Below, one piece after another: positions 8,824 to 16,867 of a stretch of 64,000 nt of DNA (positions within the stretch are counted from its first letter, which is position 1; the number at the start of each line of letters is the position of its first letter). This stretch comes from JASHPR01 sp963729365 (lineage in GTDB: Bacteria; Actinomycetota; Actinomycetes; Streptosporangiales; Streptosporangiaceae). Below the pieces are notes generated by a model that had not been told where the DNA came from, did not search any database, and saw only the letters and a list, made by a program, of their open reading frames with translations. The stretch covers positions 434,001 through 498,000 of the forward strand of contig CAVSNQ010000013.1 in NCBI GenBank assembly GCA_963729365.1, written 5' to 3'. Made by a program: the position numbers and the translations under genes.

Positions 8824-10198
8824 TGCGCACGGCTCCGGACATCGGCGGGTCGCCGGTCCCTGAGCCTCCCTCCCCACTCGGTCCACTACCCCGCGCAGCG
8901 GATATCACCTGCTCTCCGCCCCCTTCGGCCCCATGAGGCACAAATGTCCCCCACAGCGGTCCCGCCAGGCCTCCGCAAAGCTCAGAGATCTGCTCGGAGA
9001 TGGTCACGACCTCTCCCACCACCACGACGGCCGGGGGCCGCAAGCCGGCCCTGGCGCAATCTCGGGCTACAGTATCCAGTCTTGCGTTAATTGTGCGCTG
9101 CGAGGGCAGGGTACCGTTCGCGATAGCCGAAACGGGAGTCCGGGGATTTCGTCCATGTCTGATCAGCGTGTCGGCTATGGCCTGAAGGTGCTCGGTGGCC
9201 ATCAGCAGGACCAGCGTGGCGGCTGAGGACCCGAGCGCCTGCCAGTCCACCGTGGAGCGCTTGTCACCCGGCGCGACGTGCGCGGAGACCACGTGAAATT
9301 CCTGCGCGATGCCCCTATGCGTCAGCGGCACGCCCGCCGCGGCCGGCACGGCTCCCGCGCTCGAGACGCCGGGGACGACCGTGACCGCGATTCCGGCGCG
9401 CAGGCAGGCGAGAACCTCCTCGCCGCCGCGGCCGAAGACGAACGGGTCGCCGCCCTTCAGCCGGACCACGAACCGGCCCGCCCGCGCGTTCTCGACCAGC
9501 AGCGCGTTGATGTGCTCCTGGGCCACGGCCGCCCCGCGGGGCACCTTGGCCGCGTCCACGATCTCGACATCGGGCGCGAGACCGGCGAGCAGTGACCGCG
9601 GCGCGAGCCGGTCGGCGATGACGACGTCGGCCTCGGCGAGCAGCTGGCGGCCGCGGACGGTGATCAGCCCGGGATCGCCCGGCCCGCCGCCGACCAGCGC
9701 CACGCTGCCGCGCGGCATCCCGCCGCGGGACGCGATCGCGCCCGAGGCCAGCCCTCCGACAATCGCGTCCCTGACCTCCGCGCTGTGCCGCGGGTCGCCG
9801 CTCAGTACGCCGACCCGGACGTCTCCGGCCTGCCCGGAGGCCGGGGTCCAGGCCCGGGAGGCGGCCGCGTCATCGGCCCGGACGCACCAGACCCCGGCGG
9901 CATCTGCCTCTTCGGCGACGGCGGAATTGACATCGGGGTCGTTCGCGCAGGCCTCGACCAGCCATGCGCCCGCGCAGTCACCGCGGGCGTAGCCGCGCTC
10001 GATCCAGCGGATCCGGCCGGCCGCCGACAATTCGGCGAGCAGCGGGCTCAGCTGCGGCGAGATGACGACCACGTCGGCTCCGGAGTCCAGCAGCGCAGGA
10101 ATCCGCCGGGCGGCGACCGCACCGCCGCCGATGATCGTCACGCGGCGGCCTGCCAGCCGCAGGGCCAGCAAATACGGCGCGTGATCGGTGCCGACCAT
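8816..10198 (-). CDS. Bifunctional precorrin-2 dehydrogenase / uroporphyrinogen-III C-methyltransferase (CysG-like)
   Basis: Makes precorrin-2 from uroporphyrinogen III with S-adenosylmethionine (C-terminal SUMT domain, about 165-405) and oxidises it to sirohydrochlorin with NAD (N-terminal domain, about 1-155). Visible: nucleotide-binding VTIIGGGAVAARRI near 20-33, the SUMT start VALVGGGPGDPGLIT, and VRLKGGDPFVFGRGGEE. The product feeds siroheme and cobalamin. At 460 residues it is CysG-sized; a 50-residue low-complexity tail follows the methyltransferase. AAGGAG lies about 10 nt before ATG 10198. It stands upstream of the dynamin pair and downstream of the BluB-CobT gene, all on the minus strand. 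Confidence 0.9.
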   Translation of the reverse strand: MVGTDHAPYLLALRLAGRRVTIIGGGAVAARRIPALLDSGADVVVISPQLSPLLAELSAAGRIRWIERGYARGDCAGAWLVEACANDPDVNSAVAEEADAAGVWCVRADDAAASRAWTPASGQAGDVRVGVLSGDPRHSAEVRDAIVGGLASGAIASRGGMPRGSVALVGGGPGDPGLITVRGRQLLAEADVVIADRLAPRSLLAGLAPDVEIVDAAKVPRGAAVAQEHINALLVENARAGRFVVRLKGGDPFVFGRGGEEVLACLRAGIAVTVVPGVSSAGAVPAAAGVPLTHRGIAQEFHVVSAHVAPGDKRSTVDWQALGSSAATLVLLMATEHLQAIADTLIRHGRNPRTPVSAIANGTLPSQRTINARLDTVARDCARAGLRPPAVVVVGEVVTISEQISELCGGLAGPLWGTFVPHGAEGGGEQVISAARGSGPSGEGGSGTGDPPMSGAVRND

Positions 10199-10281
10199 GA
10201 AACTCCGCGCTCCTTCTGATCATGCCAGGGGTAATCGCCGGCGGCCCGGCCCGGCCTGCGAACCCGCCCGCGCCCGGCTGG

Positions 10282-12015
10282 TCAGCCCTTGTCCGTCACC
10301 CCGGCCGAGTCAAACGTCGCGACCTCCCGCAGCGCCCGTGCCGCGCTCGCCGCGATCGGCAACGCCAGCAGGGCGCCGGTGCCCTCGCCCAGCCGCAGCT
10401 CAAGATCGATGAGCGGCCTGAGCCTCAGGTGCTCGAGGGTAGCCGCATGTCCGGGCTCCGTGCTCCGGTGCCCGGCCACGCAGCAGTCGGTCGCGCCCGG
10501 GGCCAGCGCAGCGGCGGCCAGGGCGGCCGAACCCGCGATCATGCCGTCCAGGATCACGGGGATGCGCAGGGCGGCCGCGCCCACGATGAAGCCGGCCAGC
10601 GCGGCATGCTCGAACCCGCCGAAGGCCGCGAGAACCCCGACCGGATCGGCCGGGTCCGGCTGCCGGGCGGCCAGCCCGCGGCGCACCACGTCCACCTTCC
10701 TCGCGTAGGTCGCGTCGTCGATCCCGGTGCCGCGGCCGGTCACCTCGGCTGGGTCGCGCCCGGTGAAGGCGCAGACCAGCGCGGCCGAGGCGGTCGTGTT
10801 CGCGATCCCCATGTCCCCGGTGAGCAGGCACCTGTTGCCCGCGGCGACCAGGTCGCGGGCGACCTCGATCCCGACGGCGATCGCGGCCTCGGCCTGCGCC
10901 CCGGTCATCGCCGGGCCGGCGGTGAAGTCCGCGGTGCCGGGCGCGATCTTGCGCGGCAGCAGCCCGGGGACGTGGTCGAGGTCGGCGCAGACTCCCACGT
11001 CCACCACCACGACCTCGGCTCCGGCCTGTGCGGCGAACGCGTTGACGACCGCGCCGCCGGCCAGGAAGTTGGCCACCATCTGCGCCGTGACCTCCTGCGG
11101 CCACGGCGTGACGCCCTGGGCGTGCACCCCGTGATCGGCCGCGAAGATCGCGACCGCGGCCGGCTCGGGCATGGGCGGAGGGCAGCAGCCCGCCAGGCCG
11201 GCCAGCCGTACTGACACGTCCTCCAGCGCTCCGAGCGAACCCTGCGGTTTGGTCATCCGGTCAAGCCGCTCCCGGGCGGCGGCCATCGCGGCGGCGTCAA
11301 GCGGCCCGATCGCGGCCCGCACGTCGTCGAGCAGGCTCGCGGCGCCCTGCCCCGGCAGCCCGCGGCGGCCGTACTCCTCGGCGTGCACCGACCAGGCCAG
11401 CGGCCGCCTGCGGGCCCAGCCGGCCGTCGCGAGCTCGGGCTCGGGCGTGAACTCCGTGACCTGGCCGAGGCACAGGTACGCGACCACCTCGAGGTGCGGG
11501 GGCAAGCCGAGCTCGGCGGCCAGTTCCCGCTCGCCGAAGAAGCTCACCCAGCCGACCCCCAGGCCCTCGGCCCGCGCGGCCAGCCACAGGTTGGCCACCG
11601 CGAGCACGCTGGAGTAGGCGGCGGTCTGGGGCTGGCTGTGCCTGCCGAGCGTGTGGCGTCCGCCGCGGGTCGGATCACAGGTCACCACGATGTTGACCGG
11701 CGTCTCCAGGATGGCCTCGGTCTTCAGCCGGTCGAAGGCCATGGCCCGGACGCCGGGCAGCGAGGCCGCGTAGTCGGCCCGGCCCCGCTCGGCCAGCGCC
11801 TTGATCCGCTCGCGCCTCGGCCGGTCGGTGATCACGATGAAGTCCCAGGGCTGGGAGAAGCCGACCGACGGGGCACGGTGCGCGGCGGCGATCACCCGGG
11901 TCAGCACCTCGGCAGGAATCGGATCCGGCCGGAAGCCGCGGCGGACGTCCCGGCGCTCTTCGATGACCCGGTAGACGGCCGCCCGCTGCTCATCCGAATA
12001 GGAATGGTCGTTCAT
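10282..12015 (-). CDS. cobT: BluB-CobT fusion: DMB synthase + nicotinate-nucleotide:DMB phosphoribosyltransferase
   Basis: Single 577-residue protein carrying two consecutive steps of lower-ligand synthesis. Residues 1-215 match BluB, the flavoenzyme that destroys FMNH2 with O2 to give 5,6-dimethylbenzimidazole (RRDVRRGFRPDPIP, HRAPSVGFSQPW, GLGVGWVSFF). Residues 225-577 match CobT, which ribosylates it (RMTKPQGSLGALE at 252-264, ADHGV, TGDMGIANTT, GTGIDD). The ATG has GGAGG 6 nt upstream. cobH follows upstream on the same strand, 31 nt away. The fusion would allow the base to pass directly between active sites. Oxygen dependence of BluB points to aerobic cobalamin completion. Confidence 0.93.
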   Translation of the reverse strand: MNDHSYSDEQRAAVYRVIEERRDVRRGFRPDPIPAEVLTRVIAAAHRAPSVGFSQPWDFIVITDRPRRERIKALAERGRADYAASLPGVRAMAFDRLKTEAILETPVNIVVTCDPTRGGRHTLGRHSQPQTAAYSSVLAVANLWLAARAEGLGVGWVSFFGERELAAELGLPPHLEVVAYLCLGQVTEFTPEPELATAGWARRRPLAWSVHAEEYGRRGLPGQGAASLLDDVRAAIGPLDAAAMAAARERLDRMTKPQGSLGALEDVSVRLAGLAGCCPPPMPEPAAVAIFAADHGVHAQGVTPWPQEVTAQMVANFLAGGAVVNAFAAQAGAEVVVVDVGVCADLDHVPGLLPRKIAPGTADFTAGPAMTGAQAEAAIAVGIEVARDLVAAGNRCLLTGDMGIANTTASAALVCAFTGRDPAEVTGRGTGIDDATYARKVDVVRRGLAARQPDPADPVGVLAAFGGFEHAALAGFIVGAAALRIPVILDGMIAGSAALAAAALAPGATDCCVAGHRSTEPGHAATLEHLRLRPLIDLELRLGEGTGALLALPIAASAARALREVATFDSAGVTDKG

Positions 12016-12046
12016 CGCCGTCCTCCGGCGCCAGCGCGCGCCCTGG

Positions 12047-12718
12047 TCACGTCGGGGATCCGTCGCCCGGACGCGGCGCTGCTGCGGCGCCCGCGCCCGC
12101 CTGCGACCCGCTCAGCCGGATAGCCGAGCGGAGCAAGGCCTCGAGCGCGGCCGCGGCGACGGCCGCGCCGCCCTTCTCCGACACGTTACTCACCGAGCGC
12201 ATTCCGCTGGCCCGCAGCGCGTCCTTGGCCTCCGCGGCTCCGACGAACCCCACCGGCAGGCCGACGACGAAGGCCGGCTCCACTCCCCTGGTCAGGATCT
12301 CGGTGAGCGCCGCCGGCCAGCAGCCGACCACCCACACCGCCCCCGGCCCCACCTCGCCGAAGGCCAGGCGGACCGCGGCCGCCGCCGCGGAGATGCCGGC
12401 CGTGCGGGCCAGGCGCGCGGTCAACGGCTCGCCGATCTTGCAGATCACCGGGCAGCCGGTAATCCCGGCCGCGACCATGTCCGCATCGGCGACCACCGGG
12501 GCTCCCGCCGCGAGCGCGGTCACGGCCGTGGTGAGCGCTTCCTCGTCGCAGACCAGATCGGTCGCGTAATCGAAGTCCGCGGTCGCGTAGATGACCCGTT
12601 CGGTCACGTCACGGCTGCGGGCGGGCAGGCGGGACAGGTCGATGCGGGAGCGCAGTATCCGGTACGCCTCCTCTTCGGCCGACGGCGGCCCGGCCGGGGC
12701 CTCACGGGGCCACGTCAC
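12047..12718 (-). CDS. cobH: Precorrin-8X methylmutase (CobH/CbiC family)
   Basis: Moves the C-11 methyl to C-12 to make hydrogenobyrinate in corrin synthesis. The 223-residue length from GTG 12718 fits, and GAGGAGGTGAT lies about 10 nt upstream. Recognisable blocks: EEEAYRILRSRIDLSRLP, VVADADMVAAGITG, VVGCWPAALTEIL and PVGFVGAAEAKDAL. One oddity: the segment RVIYATADFDYATDL has Tyr where the family usually has the catalytic His (IHA-type motif). This may be a subfamily feature or a loss of activity. The open frame continues about 110 codons further upstream, but with no family resemblance. Confidence 0.85.
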   Translation of the reverse strand: MTWPREAPAGPPSAEEEAYRILRSRIDLSRLPARSRDVTERVIYATADFDYATDLVCDEEALTTAVTALAAGAPVVADADMVAAGITGCPVICKIGEPLTARLARTAGISAAAAAVRLAFGEVGPGAVWVVGCWPAALTEILTRGVEPAFVVGLPVGFVGAAEAKDALRASGMRSVSNVSEKGGAAVAAAALEALLRSAIRLSGSQAGAGAAAAPRPGDGSPT

Positions 12719-13088
12719 TCTGCGATCACCTCCTCGACCAGGAACTTCACGGCGCCGGGCCAATGCCGTCGCCGGGACGAGCCAATCACGGGCGGCAGGC
12801 CCATGTCCGCCGTCCCAATCAAGCTCGGCCACCTTCCCGCAGCTACCACTCAGCCAGCGTTCCAGATGCCAGTGGCTGACCAGGGCAAACGACTTGACGT
12901 TCGCGGCGAACGCAGCCAGGACCGCCGATACACTAGCCAGGCGCACCTGCGGCCTGTCCACGCCGCGGACGAGCGTGAGCCAGCCCAGGCTCACGGCAGC
13001 GCGCGCCCGGGAGACGTTCAGCATTTCCGAATCTCTCTCTGAGGATCGTCGCATGCCGGACCGTTAGACCCGAACAGCAAGGTGGTGT
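12719..13088. other. 370-bp intergenic region between cobH and the epimerase
   Basis: No gene could be supported here. The minus-strand frame of cobH stays open through most of it and could be an unrecognised N-terminal extension or a leader. It must hold the promoters for the divergent cobH and epimerase genes. I see a TTAGAC hexamer at 13065-13070 upstream of the epimerase but no convincing -35 partner, and no complete cobalamin riboswitch. Confidence 0.4.
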
Positions 13089-14045
13089 ATGACAACACAC
13101 GTGAATGGAGCGTCCTTGAGGGCGGTCAGCCCTGCCCGGGTGCTGGTGACCGGCGGGTCCGGGTTCATCGGGCGGCGCGTGGTGGGCGCGCTGCTCGATG
13201 ATGGCGCCGATGTCACGGTGGCCGACAAGCGGGCATTCCCCGGGGGCGGCGCGGGACCCGACGGGGTTCGCACCGTCATCGGGGATCTGTGCGAGCCGTC
13301 GGTCGTCGCCGAGGCGGTGAGTCCGGGCACCGAAGTCATCATCCACCTGGCCGCGCTGACGCGGGTCCTGGCGTCGGTCGAGGACCCGGCGGCCACGCAC
13401 CGGGTCAACGTGGACGTCACGGCGGCGCTGCTGGAGCAGGCGCGGGTGCGCGGCGTCGGCACGTTCTTGTTCGCGTCCACGAACGCGGTCACCGGGGACG
13501 TGGGCCGCGCGAGGATCGACGAGCAGATCCCGCTGCGGCCGCTGACGCCCTACGGCGCGACCAAGGCCGCCGCGGAGATGCTGATCGGCGCGTACGCGTC
13601 CTGTTACGACATGACCGGGTGCTCGCTGCGGTTTTCTAACGTCTATGGTCCTGGCATGCAGGAGAAGGACAGCTTCGTGCCGCGGCTGATGCGGGCCGCG
13701 CGCGACGGCGGCGGGGTGCAGGTGTACGGCGACGGGACCCAACTGCGGGACCTCGTGCACGTGGACGACATCGTGGCGGGCATGTTCGCGGCGTGGCGGG
13801 CCGGGTTCAGCGGGCCGCTGATTCTGGGTGCCGGGGAGTCGGTGTCGGTGAACGAGATGGTGGACGCGGCGCGCGGGGTCACCGGGGCCGCCATCCCGGT
13901 TCAGCACGTGCCGTCCAAGCCGGGCGAGATGCCGGCCGTCATCATCGACATCTCCGCCGCGCGCGCGCTGGGCTACGCGCCCGCGCACGATCTGAAGTCC
14001 GGCCTGGCCACGGTCTGGCCAGAATTCTCGGAGGCAGCAAAGTGA
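13089..14045 (+). CDS. NAD-dependent epimerase/dehydratase (extended SDR)
   Basis: Nucleotide-sugar epimerase or dehydratase of the GalE-like extended SDR class, 318 residues. The Rossmann signature TGGSGFIG is at 21-28, an acidic residue ends strand 2 (VTVADK), and the catalytic pair is Tyr155/Lys159 in YGATK. RFSNVYGPG and LRDLVHVDD are typical of the family. The usual S-S/T active-site segment reads ASTNAV. AAGGTGG precedes the ATG. It overlaps the following glycosyltransferase start by GTGA, so the two act together, most likely supplying or tailoring a sugar for a lipid-linked glycan. The exact sugar cannot be read from sequence. Confidence 0.85.
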   Translation: MTTHVNGASLRAVSPARVLVTGGSGFIGRRVVGALLDDGADVTVADKRAFPGGGAGPDGVRTVIGDLCEPSVVAEAVSPGTEVIIHLAALTRVLASVEDPAATHRVNVDVTAALLEQARVRGVGTFLFASTNAVTGDVGRARIDEQIPLRPLTPYGATKAAAEMLIGAYASCYDMTGCSLRFSNVYGPGMQEKDSFVPRLMRAARDGGGVQVYGDGTQLRDLVHVDDIVAGMFAAWRAGFSGPLILGAGESVSVNEMVDAARGVTGAAIPVQHVPSKPGEMPAVIIDISAARALGYAPAHDLKSGLATVWPEFSEAAK

Positions 14046-14995
14046 CTACCCCCCGCGTCGACGACGACGAGGCCATCGACGCCGCCGCCATCCGGGCCTT
14101 CATCGAGGAGTTCGGCGACCGGGCTACCAGCCTGCCGCCGGTCGCGATCGTGATCGCCGCCTTCAACGAGGAGGGCTCCATCGGCCCGGTCGCCGAGACG
14201 CTTCCCGCTACCATCGCCGGGCTGGACGCGGCGACGATCGTCGTCTCCGACGGCGCCGTGGACGCGACGGCCAAGGAGGCCAGGGCAGCCGGCGCGCTGG
14301 TCTGCGAGGTGCCGGTCAACCGGGGCCAGGGGGCGGCGCTGCGGCTCGGTTACCGGCTCGCCCGCGAGGGCGGCGCCAGCTACATCGTGACCACCGATGC
14401 CGACGGCCAGTACAACCCGGCCGAGATCGAGAGCCTGATGGCGCCGATCCTGGCTGGTCAGGCGGACTTCGTGACCGGCTCGCGGACGCTCGGCAGCGAG
14501 GAGACCAAGGATCCGGTACGCAAGCTCGGCGTGCGGGTCTTCGCGCTCACGATCAGCGTGCTGACCGGCCAGCGGGTGAGCGACACGACGTTCGGGCTCC
14601 GGGCCATGCGCTCCGAGGTCACCGGCGCGGTCCGCCTCGAGCAGCCGCAGTACCAGGCGGCCGAGCTGCTGATCGGCGTGATCACGCACGGATTCCGGGT
14701 TCAGGAACGGCCAGCCACGATTCACCGGCGCACGGTCGGCAAGAGCAAGAAGGGCAACAACGCCTTCTACGCGGTGAGCTTCTCCAAGGTGGTGGTCGGG
14801 ACCTGGTGGCGCGAGCGTCAGCGCCGCATACCCGGGTCCGCGGCCCGGCCCGGGTCCGGCGAGCGGGGCGCGGACGAGCCGTTGGCCGACGGGGTCACGG
14901 CGGCGGGCACCGGGGCCGCTCCCTCCGCTCCCGCGTTGACCTGGCCGCCTGGCTCGCCCGAGCCTGGCGACCCTCGGTCGGCGAAGAGCACGTAA
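14042..14995 (+). CDS. Family 2 glycosyltransferase, polyprenol-phosphate-mannose-synthase-like
   Basis: GT-A fold transferase likely to move a sugar from a nucleotide donor to polyprenyl phosphate on the cytoplasmic face. Visible: VAIVIAAFNEEGSIG (35-49), VVSDGAVDAT, NRGQGAALRLGYRLA, the metal-binding DADGQYNP (119-126), and FGLRAMRSE. No C-terminal membrane segments are present, so it is the soluble DPM1-like class. Start GTG 14042 overlaps the upstream stop by 4 nt, with GGAGG about 8 nt before it. The last ~60 residues are low-complexity and lie over the opposing GtrA-like gene (178-nt antisense overlap). Confidence 0.88.
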   Translation: MTTPRVDDDEAIDAAAIRAFIEEFGDRATSLPPVAIVIAAFNEEGSIGPVAETLPATIAGLDAATIVVSDGAVDATAKEARAAGALVCEVPVNRGQGAALRLGYRLAREGGASYIVTTDADGQYNPAEIESLMAPILAGQADFVTGSRTLGSEETKDPVRKLGVRVFALTISVLTGQRVSDTTFGLRAMRSEVTGAVRLEQPQYQAAELLIGVITHGFRVQERPATIHRRTVGKSKKGNNAFYAVSFSKVVVGTWWRERQRRIPGSAARPGSGERGADEPLADGVTAAGTGAAPSAPALTWPPGSPEPGDPRSAKST

Positions 14996-15456
14996 TGGAA
15001 GATCAGGAACCTGACGGCAAAGGTCACGCAGTTAGCCGCGAGGAACAGGCCCTGCTTGAACACCACTGCCTCGGGGCCGTGCAGGCCGAGGGCGCGTGCC
15101 TCGGTGGCGGCGAACTTGCTGGTAGCGGTCAGGATGACCCCGACGCACAGGGAGATCACCACGAACGGCAGGGTCTCCTTGAGCAGGTGCGGCCGACCCC
15201 GGCGCTCCCAGGCCCACCGGCTGACCACGTAGCTGACGGCCGCGCCGGCGAACCACGCGACCGCGCCGGCCACCCCGGCTGTCACGTGCGCCAGCTGGCA
15301 GATCAGGTAGGTCAGCTGGGTTGCGCACAGCGCCAGCACCGCGGCGGGCGCGAAGCGGACCAGGCGCCTGCCGCCCGCGCTGCGCAGCTTTCGCCGCAGG
15401 GGTCCGGGGAGCGTGCTCCACGCAGCTTCAGTGATCTTGGGCGATACCCGGGTCAT
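14818..15456 (-). CDS. GtrA-like polytopic membrane protein
   Basis: Small integral membrane protein of the GtrA type, thought to help flip polyprenyl-phosphate sugars. Four hydrophobic segments are visible in residues 30-145 (around FAPAAVLALCATQLTYLI, GVAGAVAWFAGAAVSYVV, FVVISLCVGVILTAT and NCVTFAVRFLIFHYVLF). ATG 15456 was chosen because AAGGA lies 7 nt upstream and it removes a non-protein-like extension. Residues after about 160 form an Ala/Pro-rich tail antisense to the end of the glycosyltransferase gene. The pairing of a DPM1-like enzyme with a GtrA protein is a known theme and supports a joint role in lipid-linked sugar export. Confidence 0.8.
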   Translation of the reverse strand: MTRVSPKITEAAWSTLPGPLRRKLRSAGGRRLVRFAPAAVLALCATQLTYLICQLAHVTAGVAGAVAWFAGAAVSYVVSRWAWERRGRPHLLKETLPFVVISLCVGVILTATSKFAATEARALGLHGPEAVVFKQGLFLAANCVTFAVRFLIFHYVLFADRGSPGSGEPGGQVNAGAEGAAPVPAAVTPSANGSSAPRSPDPGRAADPGMRR

Positions 15457-15641
15457 GGGCGTCCTTGGTTCAGGGCCGGTCTGCCGAAAAGAGATTCTGT
15501 GCCAGTAGGACAGGTATACAGTACGGGAGCCTATGGGGGGCTTGGTTACGCGGTCCTCCAGGTCAGCGGCACGCCTTGCGCGCAAGGCGCCCGCTGCGAC
15601 GCTACTCAGGCAGTTCGAATGCCGTTGTGATCCAGGTCAGG

Positions 15642-15647
15642 TATAAA
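15642..15647 (+). promoter_or_regulatory. Candidate -10 box for the sulfoquinovose synthase gene
   Basis: TATAAA about 35 nt before the start codon, in one of the few AT-rich stretches of the region. No good -35 hexamer is visible at 16-18 nt, so the assignment is tentative. Confidence 0.4.
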
Positions 15648-15682
15648 TCAACGACAGCTACGAACAAGGTAGGAGCGAGTTC

Positions 15683-16846
15683 ATGAAGGTCTTGGTGTTG
15701 GGCGGGGACGGCTACCTAGGCTGGCCGACGGCGCTCCACCTGTCGGAGGTCGGTCACGACGTCGCCGTGGCGGACAACTTCGCGCGCCGGGGATACGACC
15801 ACGAGATGGGCGTGGACAGCCTGGTGCCGATCGAGTCGCTGCAAGCGCGCACGGCCGTGTGGCATGAGCTGACCGGAAAGACCATCGCCAGCTACGTGGG
15901 CGACCTGTGCGACGCGGACTTCACCTACCACATGGTCAGGGACTTCGCCCCGGACGCGATCGTCCACTTCGCCGAGCAGCGCGCCGCGCCGTACTCGATG
16001 GTCGACCGCAAGCACGCGGTCTACACCCAGACCAACAACGTGGTCGGCAACCTGAACGTGCTGTACGCGATCGCCGAGATCAACCCGGATATCCACCTGG
16101 TCAAGCTGGGCACGATGGGCGAGTACGGCACGCCCAACATCGACATCGAGGAAGGCTGGCTCGACGTCGAGCACAAGGGCCGCAAGGACCGGGTGCTGTT
16201 CCCCAAGCGGCCCGGCTCGTTCTACCACCTGTCCAAGGTGCATGACAGCCACAACATCGAGTTCGCCTGCCGGATCTGGGGGGTGCGCGCGACCGACCTG
16301 AACCAGGGCGTCGTCTACGGCCAGCAGACCCCGGAGACCGCCCGCGACGACCGGCTCGCGACCAGGTTCGACTACGACGCGGTGTTCGGCACCGTGCTGA
16401 ACCGCTTCGTCATCCAGTCGGTGCTCGGCAAGCCGCTGACCATCTACGGCAACGGCACCCAGACCCGGGGCATCATCGAGATCCGGGACACGGTCCGGTG
16501 CATCCAGCTGGCCTGCGAGACCCCGGCCGACAAGGGCGAGTTCCGGGTGTTCAACCAGATCACCGAGTTCATGTCGCTGCGGCAGATCGCGGACACGATC
16601 GTCAAGGCGAGCCCGGATGCCGTCCGGGTCGAGCACGTCGACAACCCCCGGGTGGAACTGGAGAACCACCACTACAACGTGGTGCACACCGGGCTGATGG
16701 GGCTCGGGCTCGAGCCGCACCTGCTGTCGGACACCCTGATCGAGTCGCTGTTCGAGATCACCAAGCGGTACGCGCACCGGGTCCGCCCCGAGGCCATGCT
16801 GCCGACGATCCAGTGGCGCAAGCCCTCCAGCATCATCAGCAACTGA
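15683..16846 (+). CDS. UDP-sulfoquinovose synthase (SQD1/SqdB family)
   Basis: Extended SDR that builds UDP-sulfoquinovose from UDP-glucose, NAD and sulfite. The resemblance to plant SQD1 is close throughout: LGGDGYLGWPTALHLS (6-21), GTMGEYGTPNIDIEEG (143-158), SFYHLSKVHDSHNI with Tyr181 and Lys185, ATDLNQGVVYG, the DYDAVFGT segment, QTRGIIEIRDTV, and GLEPHLLSD near the end. Thr144 matches the catalytic Thr of SQD1. GGAGCGAG precedes the ATG. No SqdX/SqdD sulfolipid glycosyltransferase is nearby; instead the gene stands next to a GT2/GtrA pair, so the sulfonated sugar may go to a surface glycan. That destination is inference. Confidence 0.93.
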   Translation: MKVLVLGGDGYLGWPTALHLSEVGHDVAVADNFARRGYDHEMGVDSLVPIESLQARTAVWHELTGKTIASYVGDLCDADFTYHMVRDFAPDAIVHFAEQRAAPYSMVDRKHAVYTQTNNVVGNLNVLYAIAEINPDIHLVKLGTMGEYGTPNIDIEEGWLDVEHKGRKDRVLFPKRPGSFYHLSKVHDSHNIEFACRIWGVRATDLNQGVVYGQQTPETARDDRLATRFDYDAVFGTVLNRFVIQSVLGKPLTIYGNGTQTRGIIEIRDTVRCIQLACETPADKGEFRVFNQITEFMSLRQIADTIVKASPDAVRVEHVDNPRVELENHHYNVVHTGLMGLGLEPHLLSDTLIESLFEITKRYAHRVRPEAMLPTIQWRKPSSIISN

Positions 16847-16867
16847 CTGCGGGCCGGCCATCGGCGC

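Noticed and set aside
12870..12876. GCCACTG on the minus strand upstream of cobH, the heptamer of the cobalamin-riboswitch B12 box.
   Set aside because: The rest of the riboswitch core is missing or in the wrong order, so a single 7-mer match is not evidence for a riboswitch.
12719..13054. N-terminal extension of CobH by about 110 codons.
   Set aside because: The GTG at 12718 has a near-perfect ribosome binding site and gives a family-length protein; the extension matches nothing I know.
15716..16861. A 381-codon minus-strand frame over the sulfoquinovose synthase gene.
   Set aside because: Its sequence is Val/Asp/His/Leu-rich shadow, with no recognisable fold; the plus strand is an unmistakable SQD1 homologue.
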